From contig NC_083590.1 in assembly GCF_027579695.1 (NCBI RefSeq), positions 15,821,656 through 15,885,655 on the forward strand: 64,000 nucleotides of DNA, given 5' to 3'. The translations under genes were made by a program, and so were the position numbers. Positions 1 to 11,862 of this stretch are shown here, piece by piece. Position 1 is the stretch's first letter, and every line of letters starts with the position of its first letter. This stretch comes from Neoarius graeffei. Lineage: Eukaryota; Chordata; Actinopteri; Siluriformes; Ariidae. A model generated the notes under the pieces. The model saw nothing but the letters and a program-made list of their open reading frames with translations, did not search any database and was not told where the DNA came from.

Positions 1-300
1 ATCTCTAGTTCCTTCACTCAGTGTTGACTGCAACGGAGATTATTTTCCATTGTAAGTGACAGAATTTTGACTTTTATGCAAGAAAATTGTGCTCATGATC
101 CAGAGGTTGAAAAATAAATGTCAACAAAGTTCCTTTATGTGATTTTGTCAGAGGTCAGTTTGTGTTTTATTCAATATTTTCCTGGGATGTATTACAAAAA
201 AGGTGGATAAGTGGCAAACCTGGCTAAGTAAAGCTAGAGGTAGTGGTAAACCTGCAACTAGAGGAGCCTGAAGTCCTCATTCTGTTAACTGAACAATGCT
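1..300. other. Unassigned intergenic sequence
   Basis: No coding exon, RNA gene or repeat family that I recognise. Base composition is AT-rich, like the rest of the non-coding window. Confidence 0.4.
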
Positions 301-440
301 GTTATTACATTATTATTATAATTACATTACATTTAGTTGTCGCTTTTATCCAAAGCCACTTAGTTATTACAGGGTACAACATGGTTACAACCTGGAGCAA
401 TGTGGGGTTAAATGCCTTGCTCAAGGGCACTGCAGCCATT
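300..440 (-). repeat. Fish interspersed repeat with SINE-like core
   Basis: The stretch reads like a common fish dispersed repeat (fish-typical wording around the 'tatccaaagccactta' segment). Read on the minus strand, 404-430 gives a GTGCCCTTGAGCAAGG core followed by TTTAACCCC, which recurs in the tail of the SINE at 42832-42858. No tRNA-like head or target duplication was found, so it is probably a fragment. Confidence 0.45.
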
Positions 441-972
441 ACATACTGGTTAGGGTGGCCACGTCTCGGCCACGTCTGCCATCTCTTGGTATGTGGACAA
501 AATGTGATCTACAGTGGAACTAACACAGGGCCTTCATAAAACACAATAGTAAATACAAAAAATGCCATAATGACTGTTTTCAAATTAGAAGCTTCAGTAA
601 ACTTCTGTGTGTGCACAACATACAGGTTGTCCCGAAAAAATGTATACACACTTTGAATCATTGTGAAGTAGGTGTTTTATTAAAATTAATTTCATTTTCA
701 AGGTGTAATAGAATTTACAGACATCGCTTTGTTTTATCACTGCCTGTAACTGATGTTTATAGTCTACACTATGAGACCTGCAACAGTCACTGAAAGTGAA
801 TGTCCCAAAATACCAAGATCTTACTTTCTGTCGCAACAAGCAGTGTACCCAGTTCATCAAAACTGTGTTCGCCCAGGACTTTCAGCTGACTACAAATCTT
901 TTTCACCATCTAAAAGATACATGTCATCTCCAATCCTTTCACCCTCAAACCAAATGGAACATTTAGAAAGTC

Positions 973-1482
973 TTGTATGATGTACTCTGGGTCCCTGCAA
1001 ATGGGTGTAGTTTTGAAAACCAGCTGGGACCCAATATGCCTATGCCATTCTCTATTCCTGTGTTGATAAGAAATAGAAAACATAGAGCACATTTAACCCA
1101 GGGGGTGAACCAATCTAATCTCCTTCCTGTTTTAAAACAACATCAGAGTGCACAAGCAGATATTACTTCTAGACTTTCTGTAAAGCTAGCTCTTCTGAAC
1201 GTTAGATCACTTTCAAACAAGTCATTTTTAATTAATGATCTTATCTGCAAACACAATCTTGATTTTTTGCTTCTAACTGAAACTTGGCTGGATCAAGCAA
1301 ATAGTGCTACCACCCTTATTGAAGCAGCTCCCCCAAATTTTAATTTTTTGAATGTTACCCGACAAGGGAAAGGTGGAGGGATCGCAAATATATTCAAAGT
1401 CTCTTTTCAATGTAAACAATCCTCACTTGGTGATTTTACATCCTTTGAACACTTATGTGCACTTGTTACATGCTCTCCTAAC

Positions 1483-1515
<33 letters not shown>

Positions 1516-1905
1516 ATTTATAGGCCTCCGAGACATTCAGCCAAAGTCTTTCTTGAAGAGTTTGGTGAACTGTTGTCAGTCATTTGCTTAGAGTTTGATT
1601 GTCTTATTATATCTAGGGATTTTAACTTGCATGTAGATAATCCTGAAAACACTTATGCCAGAGAACTACTTGCACTTATTGACAACTTCAACCTAGTACA
1701 ACATGTACAGGGGCCGACCCACTCTCGTGGTTATACCCTTGACCTCGTCATCACAAAGGGTCTTACTGTTTCTACTACTGTTGTTGACCTAGCCTTATCT
1801 GATCATTTTTGTGTTTTCTCTGATGTTTCTATGTCTCCTCACATTCAGAACAGCTCAACGACTATAGGTAGGAGAGTCATAAAAGACAACACGTGTTCTC
1901 TTTGA
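973..1905 (+). pseudogene. LINE APE-type endonuclease domain
   Basis: The 310-residue frame contains the apurinic endonuclease signature in order: LNVRSL near residue 75, LLLTETWLD near 100 with the catalytic Glu, GKGGGIA, IYRPPR, the DFNLHVDNPE block (canonical GDFN appears as SRDFN), GPTHSRGYTLDLV, and SDHF near the end. This enzyme nicks the target DNA that primes reverse transcription. A run of ten leucines encoded by a (TTA)n microsatellite at about 1485-1512 sits between two motifs and looks like repeat expansion. The frame ends early after SDHFCVFSDV and the product continues in other frames. The true start is unclear; 973 is only the first convenient codon. Confidence 0.8.
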
Positions 1906-1978
1906 GCAAGCTCTCTCTCAGAACTCAACCAAAATATCAGACTCTGTAGATGATTTACTGGAAATTTTTAATTTAAAT

Positions 1979-3341
1979 ATGACCCAAATTATGGATGATA
2001 TTGCTCCATTCAAAATCAAAAGAGTCAATGATAAGCAGAAAGCACCATGGAAGCAGTACCCGGCTGTTAAACTGCTAAAGAGAGAATGTAGAAAGACTGA
2101 AAGAAAATGGCGCAAATCTAAACTTCACATCCATTATCAAATCCATAAAGAGATGCTTTGTAATTATAATTATGAAATTCGTAAAGCAAGACAGTCTTTC
2201 TTCTCCAACATCATCAGCAGGAATATGAACAATGCCCGTGTGCTATTTTCAACAGTAGAGAAGCTAACTAATCCCCCACCACAATTAGCACCTGAACTTC
2301 TCTCAGTTAATAAATGCAATGAGTTTGCATCCTTCTTCAAAGGTAAAATTGATAAAATACGGCAGAATATTGCTCATAATATCTCAGTTGCAAAAAATTG
2401 AAAAACTGCAATCACCAATGACACAGATAGATAACTTCAACACAATGTCAGAATTTTGTTTAATTGATTGAGACTCTTGAAAAAACTGTACAAAATCTCA
2501 GTTCCTCAACATCTGAATTGGACATTCTGCCCACCAACTTTTTTAAGTCTGTTCTTCATCTTATAATTACAGATGTGCTTCAAATTATAAATACATCCCT
2601 AGAGACTGGCATTGTTCCTGTGTCCCTGAAAAAAGCCGTTGTAAAGCCCCTACTTAAAAAAAATTATCTGGATCCTTCAGTATTAAATAACTACAAGCCA
2701 ATATCAAATTTACCATTCATTGGGAAAATCCTTGAAAAAAATTGTCTTCAATCAATTAACTGCCTTCTTGATAGCAAACAGCCGTTTTGATAATTTTCAG
2801 TCAGGATTTCGTGCCAATCATAGCACTGAAACAGCGCTGATTAAAGTTATAAATGACATATGTCTTAATACTGATGCAGGCAAAACATCGGTCCTGGTAT
2901 TACTGGACCTCAGTGCAGCTTTTGATACTGTTGATCACAACATACTGCTATATTGACTTGAACACTGGGTTGGATTGACTGGTAAAGTTATCAATTGGTT
3001 AAATTCATACTTAAAAGATAGAAGCTTCTCTGTTACCATGGGAAATTGTTCCTCAACGACAATGTCCTTGACCTGTGGTGTCCCCCAGGGGTCGATTCTT
3101 GGACCATTACTATTCAACCTTTATATGCTCCCACTTGGGCAAATTATCAAGAACAATTCAATTTTGTATCACTGCTATGCAGATGATACCCAAATTTATC
3201 TTGCTCTATCACCTAATGATTATGCCCCCCCTTGAATGTCTCTACCAGTGTATCGATCAAATCAACAACTGGATGTCACAAAATTTTCTTCAGCTGAACA
3301 CAGATAAAACAGAAGTAATTCTATTTGGAAAAAAAAGATGA
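1979..3341 (+). pseudogene. LINE linker and reverse transcriptase domain, frameshifted
   Basis: A basic linker (APWKQYPAVK, then an Arg/Lys-rich helix) runs to about 2400. After a frame change the RT blocks appear: LKKAVVKPLLKK and [10 protein letters not shown] (2625-2720), [29 protein letters not shown] (2900-2945), [14 protein letters not shown] (3072-3115) and the catalytic CYADDTQIY (3175-3200). A TGA at about 2954 interrupts the frame where the copy at 38413 has CGA. A C-run slip near 3230 and an A-run slip near 3335 cause further frameshifts. RT motifs themselves are well preserved, so the breaks look recent. Confidence 0.8.
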
Positions 3342-4008
3342 AAGACTCGGGATTACCACTATTCTTGACACAAAAGGGATTAAAACTAAAGAAATGGTTA
3401 AAAATCTTGGTGTTTTCATTGACAGCGAGCTAAACTTTGACAGTCACATGAAAGCAATCACTAAAACGGCATTTTATCACCTAAAAAACATTTCCAAACT
3501 AAGAGGACTTATGTCAAAAAATAATCTGGAAAAACTTATACATGCATTCATCTCTAGTAGGGTTGATTACTGCAATGGCCTTTTCACAGGCTTGCCAAAA
3601 AAGACCATCAAACGACTTCAGCTGGTTCAAAATGCAGCGGCGAGGGTTCTCACACGAACAAAAAGAACAGAGCACATTACTCCAATTCTAAGGTCCCTTC
3701 ACTGGCTTCCAGTAAGCTACAGAATTGACTTTAAAGCATTGCTGCTGGTGTACAAATCTCTAAATGGTACAGGGCCCAATTACCTCTCTGATATGTTGCA
3801 GCGGCCTAACCCAATCAGATCTACCAGATCGCAACAGAAAAATTTACTATTAAAACCTGTTGTTAAAACAAAGTGTGGTGAAGCAGCTTTTAGCTACTAT
3901 GCAGTACAGCTATGGAACCAACTGCCAGAGGACATTAAAAATGCTCCTGCTGTTGGCAGCTTCAAATCTAGGTTAAAGACCAAGCTGTTTTCAGATGCTT
4001 TCTGTTAA
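3325..4008 (+). pseudogene. LINE ORF2 C-terminal domain
   Basis: Carries the usual L2/CR1-type C-terminal wording: [64 protein letters not shown] and a terminal FKSRLKTKLFSDAFC before TAA. It follows the RT domain by a small frameshift and is followed by the 3' UTR and CTTGC tail. It is nearly identical to the copy at 38848-39462. Function is presumed RNA/DNA binding during target-primed reverse transcription. Confidence 0.75.
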
Positions 4009-4511
4009 ATAATTAATAGTCTTATTTACATGTTTTATAATCTTTACTTTTACAGTCTCTGCATGTTTCAAATTTTACTTAACTTTTATTCTATTTTATT
4101 CTGCTGTTTTTTCCCCCTATTTGAACTTCTACTTCATTTTATTATTTTATTTCTACTATTGTTTAATTCTTATTATATTTCTTCCCATTTATTTTATGTA
4201 ATTTTATTCTCTATTGTTTACTGTTTTGCTTTTACTTCTGTAAAGCACATTGAACTGCCACTGTGTATGAAATGTGCCATACATTATAAATAAACTTGCC
4301 TTGCCTTGCCTTGCAAGAGAATTGAATGTGATTTGCATTGTCAGCAGTGACTGGACCAGAATGGATGTCAGTTTGAGAACAGGCGGTGACTAAATAATAA
4401 GATGTCTGTAAATTCTATTACTCTTTGAAAATTACATGGATTTTAATAAACACGTACAGTACTTTACAGTGATTAAAAGTGTGTATACATTTTTTTTCGG
4501 GACATCCTGTA

Positions 4512-5482
4512 TGTGCTTGACATCTTCACACACCTGTGTTTTAATGTCTTGAAGTGTGCATCAGATACGTGTGCGTCAGAGTGGCATCCTGTATTTTGTG
4601 TAATGTGAATATATATTTATGACAAAAACAGGGCACTGATACAAATTTTAGGCCAAGCTAAGTATGGTATGCATTTTGGTGGTATGTCATAATGTGAGTA
4701 CCTGTTTGATTTTCAAGTAATTCTTTTAAATATATGAGTAGTTGTTTGTTCGCTGAAGTCTCCAAACCTGAGAATTTGAGTATGGAAAAAGTCTGGAATT
4801 TTAAATTTGAAAATGTGTAGGAACCCTGCAGAGCTAACAGACCCCCACTGAAGCCTCTGCATCTATTAGTGTCTGTTAGGTGTTTGTGTACTCACTGTTT
4901 TAATGGGCAGAAAGAGGAAAGCTCATTGGACAACAGGATTTAACGCATCATTTTGAGCCCCGCCCAGACACACGGCTTCACTGGGAGGGAATGGAGTGTG
5001 GGCCAGTGTGTTTTACACAGAAGAAAAAAAAAAACATCTCAGCATGAGAGAGAACTGTAATGAAGAATAGACGTTTTCTCTTCTGAAATCAAAATTCTTT
5101 CACATACTTGGAAAAATTCACAAAATGTTTCTTCATAAATAACAGGGACTTTCTAAAAAATTATTCCACTACTTGTGTTTGCAGAAAAGTTTTTGAAGAC
5201 TTTGACATTACCTGGTTTTCTTTAATAATGAAACATGGTCTAATCTTCATCCGAGTCAGAATCGTAGACAAACACATTCTGTCTAAAGAAAACAGCCACA
5301 CTTGTTCTTGTCAGTCCTGAATAAACCATTTAAACATTCACTCTCTGTTGTTTAAAAAGTGTGTGAACCTCTGAGCGAACGACTTCTCCAAGAGCTCATT
5401 AGAAAGCAAAGCAAAAACATCAAAGCAAATCTTGATGTTCATAAACTGAGGCAGTGAAGTGTGTGTCATTGTGTCTCTGCAG
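4512..5482. other. Unassigned non-coding sequence
   Basis: AT-rich sequence between the mariner element and the LRR exon. No family recognised. The last few hundred bases are presumably intron upstream of the LRR exon. Confidence 0.4.
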
Positions 5483-5656
5483 GTTGCGGTGTTGTGGTGT
5501 CTCAGATGAAGGCTGTGCTGCTCTCGCTTCAGCTCTGAGATCAAATCCCTCACACCTGAGAGAACTGAATCGGTTTGGGAATAAAATAGGAGACTCAGGA
5601 AAGAAGCTGCTCTCTGCTCTTAAGGATGATAAACGTTACAAACTACAGGAACTCTC
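5483..5656 (+). CDS. NLR-type leucine-rich repeat exon (one repeat unit)
   Basis: The exon starts after a good acceptor (tgtgtctctgcag, AG at 5481-5482) and ends before a perfect donor, gtaagt at 5657. It is 174 nt, 58 codons, and phase 2 at both ends, the size and phase of the repeated LRR exons in fish NLRC3-like genes. The peptide has the LxxCGVSDEGCAALASALRSN pattern typical of the ribonuclease-inhibitor-like LRRs of these receptors, followed by HLRELNRFGNKIGDSGKKLL. Such repeats form the ligand-sensing or regulatory C-terminal horseshoe of cytosolic NLR proteins. No NACHT exon precedes it in the window, so it is either the tail of a gene starting left of base 1 or an orphan exon. Confidence that it is NLR-derived is high; that it is expressed is unknown. 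Confidence 0.8.
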
Positions 5657-5662
5657 GTAAGT

Positions 5663-6987
5663 AATAACCTTTTTAGGTGAATGTTGGGGAAAAAAATAAT
5701 GTAATCTCATTATAATTTTTCTTTAATTTAAGTAATGTCACATGACCAGGCCATGAAATAAAACCAGTTTTAGAAATTTTCACTGTGTTCTATTTAATCC
5801 AACTTTTTCCTCCCAGTTGTCTTTAATGCTGTTTGTTGTTCAGTAAAATTAATTTAAAATTTATCTGAAAGCAGAAGATGGAGTCAGTCAGAGTCTCCAA
5901 AATGTCCCGTCTGAGTGCATGAGAGTGATTGTAAATGAACACCTCGTCTCCTTGTGACACCCTGCTGTCTCTGACTTCATCCTGCTGCTTTTGTCTGAAT
6001 AAGATGATCTCGGCTTTTCCCTGTTTCTGATCAGCAGCACACTTTCTTCTCAACTCTCCTCAAAACTCAGTAAAATGATCATCTTTAATGCCACACTGCC
6101 ACAAATATGTGATTTAAGGAGCCACTTGACTCACTCTGACACTCCTTCCTGCTCTCCACCTCCACACCGTGTCTTCTGTCGTTCCTGTAAAATTCACCTC
6201 GGCTTCTTCTTAAAGTCTGCACTTAAATCTACATGTAGAACAAGAGATCAAACCCACCGCAGTGTTACTGTTTAAAAAGCTCCAAAGCCTGTGACTGGAT
6301 AAGAGCAGTGATGTGATGGGAAACGTCTGCTCACTTTCCTGTTAGATCTTGTGGAAGTTCTCATTTGTTGGAGCTCAATGTTAAAACACATATTATATAA
6401 GACTGAATAAATGTTTAATTAAATTTTAAACAGGAGATAATAATGTTTATCTTGGAGCAGAGATGATTACATGCTGTTGGTCATGAAGTACCACAGTCCA
6501 GTGTGTGGGGATTAATCCAGATGTTTTTCTTTTATTTTCAGGTTTTGATGAACATCTGTGTGTGTGATGAAGACTCTCGTGTTCCTGCATTTCCATGTTG
6601 GGGAACAGACAACACATTCATAAACACGCCAGTCATTTAGTTCTAACAAATGAAAGAGACTCGGAGATGTGGTCAGTGTGTGTTCATGGTGCACAGTGAA
6701 TCAGACTGCACACAATTCTACACTGAATGTGGAACAACTTGTGATCTGCATGAAACTGCCTGGACCTCAGTCCCTTAAAAACCCTGAAAGAGCAGGTGAA
6801 AAAGCACAGGGACTCGAGCTGAACCCAGTCAGTGGAAGAGGGAGCTGAAATGGACAGGAACAGTTTCAGGACATTGGTGGGATTCTCACCTGACAGGATC
6901 GGCATTTGGGGAGTTAATCTGAGGAAGCCCCGAGGAGGCTCACTGCAAGGCACATTTATCACTTTGTCCTTTGGTTGGTATTTAATA
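5663..6987. other. Unassigned sequence after the LRR exon
   Basis: No further LRR or B30.2 exon is recognisable after the donor at 5657. A 76-codon open stretch on the minus strand (5823-6053) shows no family resemblance and was not called. This stretch is probably intron and/or 3' flank. Confidence 0.35.
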
Positions 6988-7384
6988 TCCACTCACTGAG
7001 CACTTTATTAGGAACACCTGGATGGACCCACCTTGTTGATGAGAGGGTTCACCGGAGAACGGCCAGACTGGTTTGAGCTGACAGAAAGGCTGCAGTAACT
7101 CAGATAACCACTCTGTACAATTGTGGTGAGCAGAAAAGCATCTCAAAATGCACAACACACTGAACACTGAGGTGGATGACCACGTCGGGTTCCACTTCTG
7201 TCAGCCAAGAACAGAAAGCTGAGGCTGCAGTGGGCACAGGATCTCCACAACTGGACAGGTGAAGAGTGAAAAAACGTAGCCTGGTCTGATGAACCTCGAT
7301 TTCTGCTGAGGCTCACAGATGGTGGCGTCAGAATTTGGCACCAACAGCATGAATTTGTGTTCCTAATAATGTGCTCTGTGACTG
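6988..7384 (+). mobile_element. Tc1-like transposon, internally deleted
   Basis: The ends read CACTCACTGAGCACTTTATTAGG and, inverted, CCTAATAATGTGCTCTGTGACTG, with flanking TA at 6986-6987 and 7385-7386. Between them are degenerate transposase pieces: a helix-turn-helix part (ADRKAAVTQITTLYNCGE, about 7075-7130), then SAKNRKLRLQWAQ and VAWSDEPRFLLR followed by VRIWHQQHE from the DDE catalytic domain (about 7200-7350). The element is about 400 bp against roughly 1.2 kb for an intact Tc1-like element, with stops and frameshifts, so it is dead. Confidence 0.8.
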
Positions 7385-7929
7385 TAGATTAGATCTTTTT
7401 GTTACAGGGTCAGACCAAAGCTGTTCATTTTTGTTCTCTTCTAAACTTTTTTCCTCTAGATTTTGAATAATTAAATATATAAATACAGTGTAATTATTTT
7501 CTGTTGTACAAAATTAGTCTCTGTATTTATACTGAATTTTTTTAAGCAAAAAAAGCCAACAGTTTTTGAAAATAAATTTATGCACAACACATGGGTGTTA
7601 GTACTTGGAGGGGAAAAATGGATTTCCAACAAAATCAAATCGCGAAAGTTTCATTTTCAGCGTCTGTGTAATTTCTGATTTATTGTAAGTGTAAATACTT
7701 TGTTGCTTGTCTTGTTCCATAGTGGTTTGTGTTTGTCACTATTACTCAGCAATACTCAGGTTATTAACGCGTCTTCATATAAATTCTGATTGTTTCTGAT
7801 GTCGACACGTGTTTAGTCCTCCTTTACACTGGATTCAATCATGTAATTGTGGATAGATTTTCCTAAAAACATGCCACAGTATTTAGAAATCGGTGCAAAA
7901 AAGAGAGAATTAAACAGTTGGACCAGGGC

Positions 7930-8168
7930 ATTAAAAATAAATGGTGGGACGAATGGCTAAAATTAGTTGATAAATATGTTCAGCCATGAGAAACATGGCG
8001 TCGGAAACTTATTGACAAGTCTGGAGTTGTGATTTGCCTTTTATGTAATGAGGAAAAGACCTACAGCCAGAACGGAAAGAAGGTGCTTTTAAAGCATGCA
8101 AATAACAACCAAAATGATGAAAAAGCCGTTGGTCAGCAGGCACTCACACAGACGTTGGCAGGTCAGTA
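7930..8168 (+). pseudogene. Transposase-type zinc-finger N-terminal fragment
   Basis: One frame gives KNKWWDEWLKLVDKYVQP, a TGA stop, then LIDKSGVVICLLCNEE and NGKKVLLKHANNN: a Trp-rich helix followed by a CxxC...H BED-like finger, the layout found at the N terminus of several fish hAT-type transposases and domesticated relatives. It ends in a plausible donor (gcaggtcagt). A related KNKW block occurs at about 52250 inside another element. The in-frame stop and missing second histidine region make it a pseudogene. Family assignment is by resemblance only. Confidence 0.4.
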
Positions 8169-8750
8169 AACAGATGTAACTGAGTACGTAATTAACTGAT
8201 TATCGCTCACATGCCATATTGACTGGCACAGTAGATTGGGTCAACGCCCTTCCTACACCCTTACACTGAAAAGCAGGAGCCTGAATTTTGGAGAAATTTT
8301 AAATCTCTTTACTGGTGAAATAATGTGTCAGATTTTACTGTTTACAGATTTAACAAAACGTTATGTAAAACTGGCTTCATAAACTTCCCTTTATTTGTAA
8401 TAGTTCTAATGAACTGAGAATTTATATAATTTTTTGAACGAAATAGTGTCTGAATTTTCGGAAATTCAAAATAAAGATTATTTTTGGATATCAGCCATAT
8501 GAATGTAAACCAAAACCAACACAATTTTTTTTTTACATCTTTTATATTTTTAGTAAAGATTTTCACTTATTCTGAAAAACTTGAGAAAATGTTGAATTTT
8601 AAGATTTACTTTGAAAAGTACATTTTATTAAAATATTTTAAAAATCTCCTGAACTTGAAAGATAAAATGTAAATGATTAAGTGGAATCCAGCTGACATAA
8701 TTATAAATGTACACCATGCATTTAAAGGACTAGTATTTTATTTTACTTGA

Positions 8751-8751
<1 letters not shown>

Positions 8752-8823
<72 letters not shown>

Positions 8824-8825
8824 CA
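8752..8825. repeat. (CTAT)n microsatellite
   Basis: An uninterrupted tetranucleotide run of about 18 units, ending in variant CCATCC units. Confidence 0.95.
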
Positions 8826-8829
8826 TCCA

Positions 8830-9815
8830 TCCCCAGAAAAATGTAAGGCAGTGAATCCCAGGGCAACCTCCAACCCTGGCTCTGCTTTTTTTGGTTGTCT
8901 GGTGTAATAAAATTACAGATGTAGACACTATATAATAAAATTAATGTGTTCCATTTTATTGACTCCAGATTTAAGACCTGTTTTAGAGCAGAAATGCCAT
9001 CAGAAAATCCAGTGGAACATTTTCCTGTGGTGCATGTTAACATCATTCAGACTCATTTTAGGCCTGGCTGCTGAAAATTAGAGCAAAGTGTACCTTTTTA
9101 TATCTGCAAAATAAAACCTATTTCATCGCAAGAATGCCATCAGAGAGCATCGAAGAACATCCAGTTTTTAAATATTTTCTGGGGAAGGCCCAGACCCCCC
9201 TTACAGGAGGAAGACGCCTCCTCACACCCCTTCCTCACGCTCCGCCCACCTTGGGCCACAGACCCAAGGCACTGCTACGCCCCTTTCCAGACAGAACACG
9301 AGTTCATGGGTCTCATCCACCAAAAAGTTCACCTCCACACACCAGGGATTACTAACCATCAGTTCCATACAAATATCACCACAACCTCACCCTTTAAAGC
9401 TGCAGTCAGTAGGATTGAGAAGACAGTGGACTTAGCTGGAAAATGTCAACGAGTGTCACTTCCAGGTCCCTCCCCCTCCCTCTCCACTGTGATACCATAC
9501 TTATTTTTTTATTCATAGCATTTTTCATCCATTAATCAGATTATCTACTTTATCATCAAAAACCTAAACAGCTTTCAACTTGTATGTCACAAGAGCAAGT
9601 GTAATTTGTTTTTCCCCCTTTTTGTCACCACAATGTTATCCTTGTTTTCTCAGTCCTAAAGATCTATTTCTTGTCTTTGCAACCATGAGAACATTTCAAT
9701 AATGAAACAAACTCATTCCAGCAGGATCTTGTTTAAGCTTCTGTCTGTATTACATACTGTATTATCTTGAGGAAGTCACAAATTTATTTCAAAACAATGT
9801 GCATCATGATGAGTT
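8830..9815. other. Unassigned non-coding sequence
   Basis: No exon or recognised element. 9395-9430 resembles a fragment of a common fish dispersed repeat ('aaagctgcagtcagtaggat'), not certain enough to name. Confidence 0.3.
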
Positions 9816-9816
9816 T

Positions 9817-10216
9817 CTCATCTCATCTCATCTCATCTCATCTCATCTCATCTCATTATCTCTAGCCGCTTTATCCTTCTACAGGGTCGCAGGCAAGCTG
9901 GAGCCTATCCCAGCTGACTACGGGCGAAAGGCGGGGTACACCCTGGACAAGTCGCCAGGTCATCACAGGGCTGACACATAGACACAGACAACCATTCACA
10001 CTCACATTCACACCTATGGTCAATTTAGAGCCACCAGTTAACCTAACCTGCATGTCTTTGGACTGTGGTGGAAACCGGAGCACCCGGAGGAAACCCACGC
10101 GGACACGGGGAGAACATGCAAACTCCACAGAAAGGCCCTCGCCAGCCACGGGGCTCAAACCTGGACCTTCTTGCTGTGAGGCGACAGCGCTAACCACTAC
10201 ACCACCGTGTCGCCCC
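9817..10216 (-). mobile_element. tRNA-headed SINE (copy 1)
   Basis: Read on the minus strand it begins GGCGACACGGTGGTGTAGTGG, contains a pol III A box (TAGTGGTTAGCGC) and B box (a GGTTTGAGCCC variant of GGTTCGAGCCC), continues through the long SINE body and ends AAAGCGG...AGAGATAATGAGATGAG with an expanded TGAGA tail at 9817-9856. About 400 bp, apparently full length. The target duplication was not identified. Confidence 0.85.
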
Positions 10217-10254
10217 TTCAGTGTAACATCGCCATTATAATAAATAAATAAATA

Positions 10255-10430
10255 CAGTGGAAACTCTTTATATCGAGGTCCTTGGGACCAGGGGACTTTG
10301 TTATATCAGGGATTTTTTTTTTTTTAATCTCAGCAGTCAAGAAACAATACAAAGCAAATTGATTTCACTGGGACCGGAGGAGAAAAAAAAAAGTGTTATA
10401 TTCTGTATTCATTATATGGAGTTTGCACTG
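10255..10430. mobile_element. Small TA-flanked MITE
   Basis: Ends are CAGTGGAAACTC at 10255 and, inverted, GAGTTTGCACTG at 10430, flanked by TA at 10253-10254 and 10431-10432. The 176-bp element has no coding capacity. TA duplication and CAGTG ends fit a Tc1/mariner or pogo-derived MITE. Confidence 0.6.
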
Positions 10431-10432
10431 TA

Positions 10433-11091
10433 TGTAATCATGTACAGAAATGTTCAGGCAGAATGATAAATACTATATTTGCATGTAGAAGGTTCCTTTA
10501 TATAAAGTCTACAAAGCATCAGAAATAAATAGAAAATTACACATTTCCAATTTCAGACACAAGAGGGCGCTTCACAAAATAAACTATAAGAGAACTAATT
10601 AATGTGCAGTTTTTAAACTTGACGATTTTGTGTGATTATTCACGATATTTTTATCTGCATTTGTGCAAAAAACATACAAATTCAAGTAGTTTCCACCAAG
10701 TGATTACAGAATTCAAAAACTAAACTCTTTGTGCTGATTGCATTGCGGTCTAGTAAAGCACTGATGAGAACATTTATCTGTGAGAGCACACACACACACA
10801 CCAACCCGATCCGACTGCCTGGGCACTTCACAAAGATATTTTCAGCACATTTCAAATAAAACACCACCAACCAGAAGCCTTAGCATCAGAAACAAGAAAA
10901 AATAACTCAATAAAACTCCTCAAACACATGGAGCTCCTGATGTGATGTTATTCACCTTCACAGGAAGCGAGATGGAGCTGGGAAAGTTTTTACACCTTGT
11001 TTACTTTGCACAATGAATGTGCCTAGCCGCATACTCCCCCTTGTGGCGTAACGGAGGAACAACCTCTCCCAACGCATTCCATCTCCGTACA
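10433..11091. other. Unassigned non-coding sequence
   Basis: No gene or recognised repeat apart from a short CA run near 10790. Confidence 0.35.
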
Positions 11092-11344
11092 CTCTGGAGT
11101 AGGGGTGTCACGGTATGAAAATTTAACATGACTGTTATTGTGACCAAAATTATCGCGGTGTACGGTATTATCACGGTTATTTGAGTAGGCGTGGCTCAGG
11201 TTGAGTGGGCGTGGTTCAGGTTTTCAAGTTTGGACTGTGGACAAGTGGATCCTGACCTGGAGATGCAAGTACAGTATGTGGAAATAGGGAGCATGCAGCA
11301 ATGGGTTAAAAAGTGCAGTGTTTATTATATAATGTAAAAGCAGT

Positions 11345-11815
11345 TGGAAGCTACTTCGTGTGTTTCACTGACCCATTTCTACCGTCTTGTCGCAAATGAC
11401 AGTTTAGCTGTTTAACTTAGGTTAGAATGGTGTTTACCTCCGAATAGCGCAAACCACCACAGCTAGACACATTTTAAAATGCTAGCAGTGGGCGCACTTC
11501 ACAATAAAGATCATTATCAAAGTTTAACATTATTGACAGTCGGATACAACTGTTGTATTTTCCCTCGACCCGAAGTCATACGTTACTTCGTGTGTTTCAC
11601 TGATCCATTTTCACCGTCTTGTGGCGAATGAAAGTTTAGCTGTGTAACTTAGCTTAGAATGGTGATGTTTACCTCAGAATAGCGCTAACCACAGCTAGTG
11701 CTAGATGCATTTTAAAACTGCTAGCAGTGGCCGTCTTTCGACAATAAAGATTATCATCAAGGTCTAACATTATTGACAGTCGGAAATAATTGTTTCATCT
11801 TCCCTCGTCAAAAGT
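11345..11815. repeat. Tandem duplication inside the hAT element
   Basis: A unit of about 235 bp (starting near ACTTCGTGTGTTTCACTGA, at 11353 and again at 11586) occurs twice in direct orientation with roughly 85-90% identity by eye, including GCTAGCAGTGG and TTAACATTATTGACAGTCGGA blocks. The duplicate lies between the coding exon and the left terminus. Confidence 0.8.
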
Positions 11816-11862
11816 CAAAAGTTACTTTGCGCATTTCAGCTAAAACATACACGTTAACCTAC

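Larger units (their letters stand above)
800..4315 (+). mobile_element. L2-like non-LTR retrotransposon, decayed
   Basis: Order is endonuclease, linker, reverse transcriptase, C-terminal domain, then a 3' UTR ending in ataaa and a (CTTGC)n tail at about 4293-4313. The 3' end (a TGTAAAGCACATTGAACTG stretch before the tail) resembles the conserved 3' end of fish L2 elements. The 5' boundary is uncertain: a 6-bp 'gaatgt' at about 800 and 4325 may be a short target duplication. The coding region is broken by several frameshifts and stops, so this copy is inactive. A younger, 5'-truncated relative lies at 38210-39795. Confidence 0.8.
623..4509. mobile_element. Mariner-like (Tc1/mariner) element, split by a LINE
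   Basis: Inverted repeats begin CAGGTTGTCCCGAAAAAA at 623 and end, inverted, TTTTCGGGACATCCTG at 4509. The complementarity extends inward about 100 bp (a 'taatagaatttacagac' block near 707 has its inverted partner near 4408). Both ends are flanked by TA (621-622 and 4510-4511), the Tc1/mariner target duplication. After removing the LINE at about 800-4315 only some 370 bp remain and no transposase is visible, so this was a non-autonomous copy before the LINE landed in it. Confidence 0.75.

Noticed and set aside
5823-6053. 76-codon minus-strand open frame downstream of the LRR exon
   Set aside because: No domain recognised and no splice sites that tie it to a gene.
9871-10240. Possible tRNA gene from A/B box match
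   Set aside because: The tRNA-like head is part of a 400-bp SINE repeated five times, with no proper acceptor stem or anticodon arm seen.
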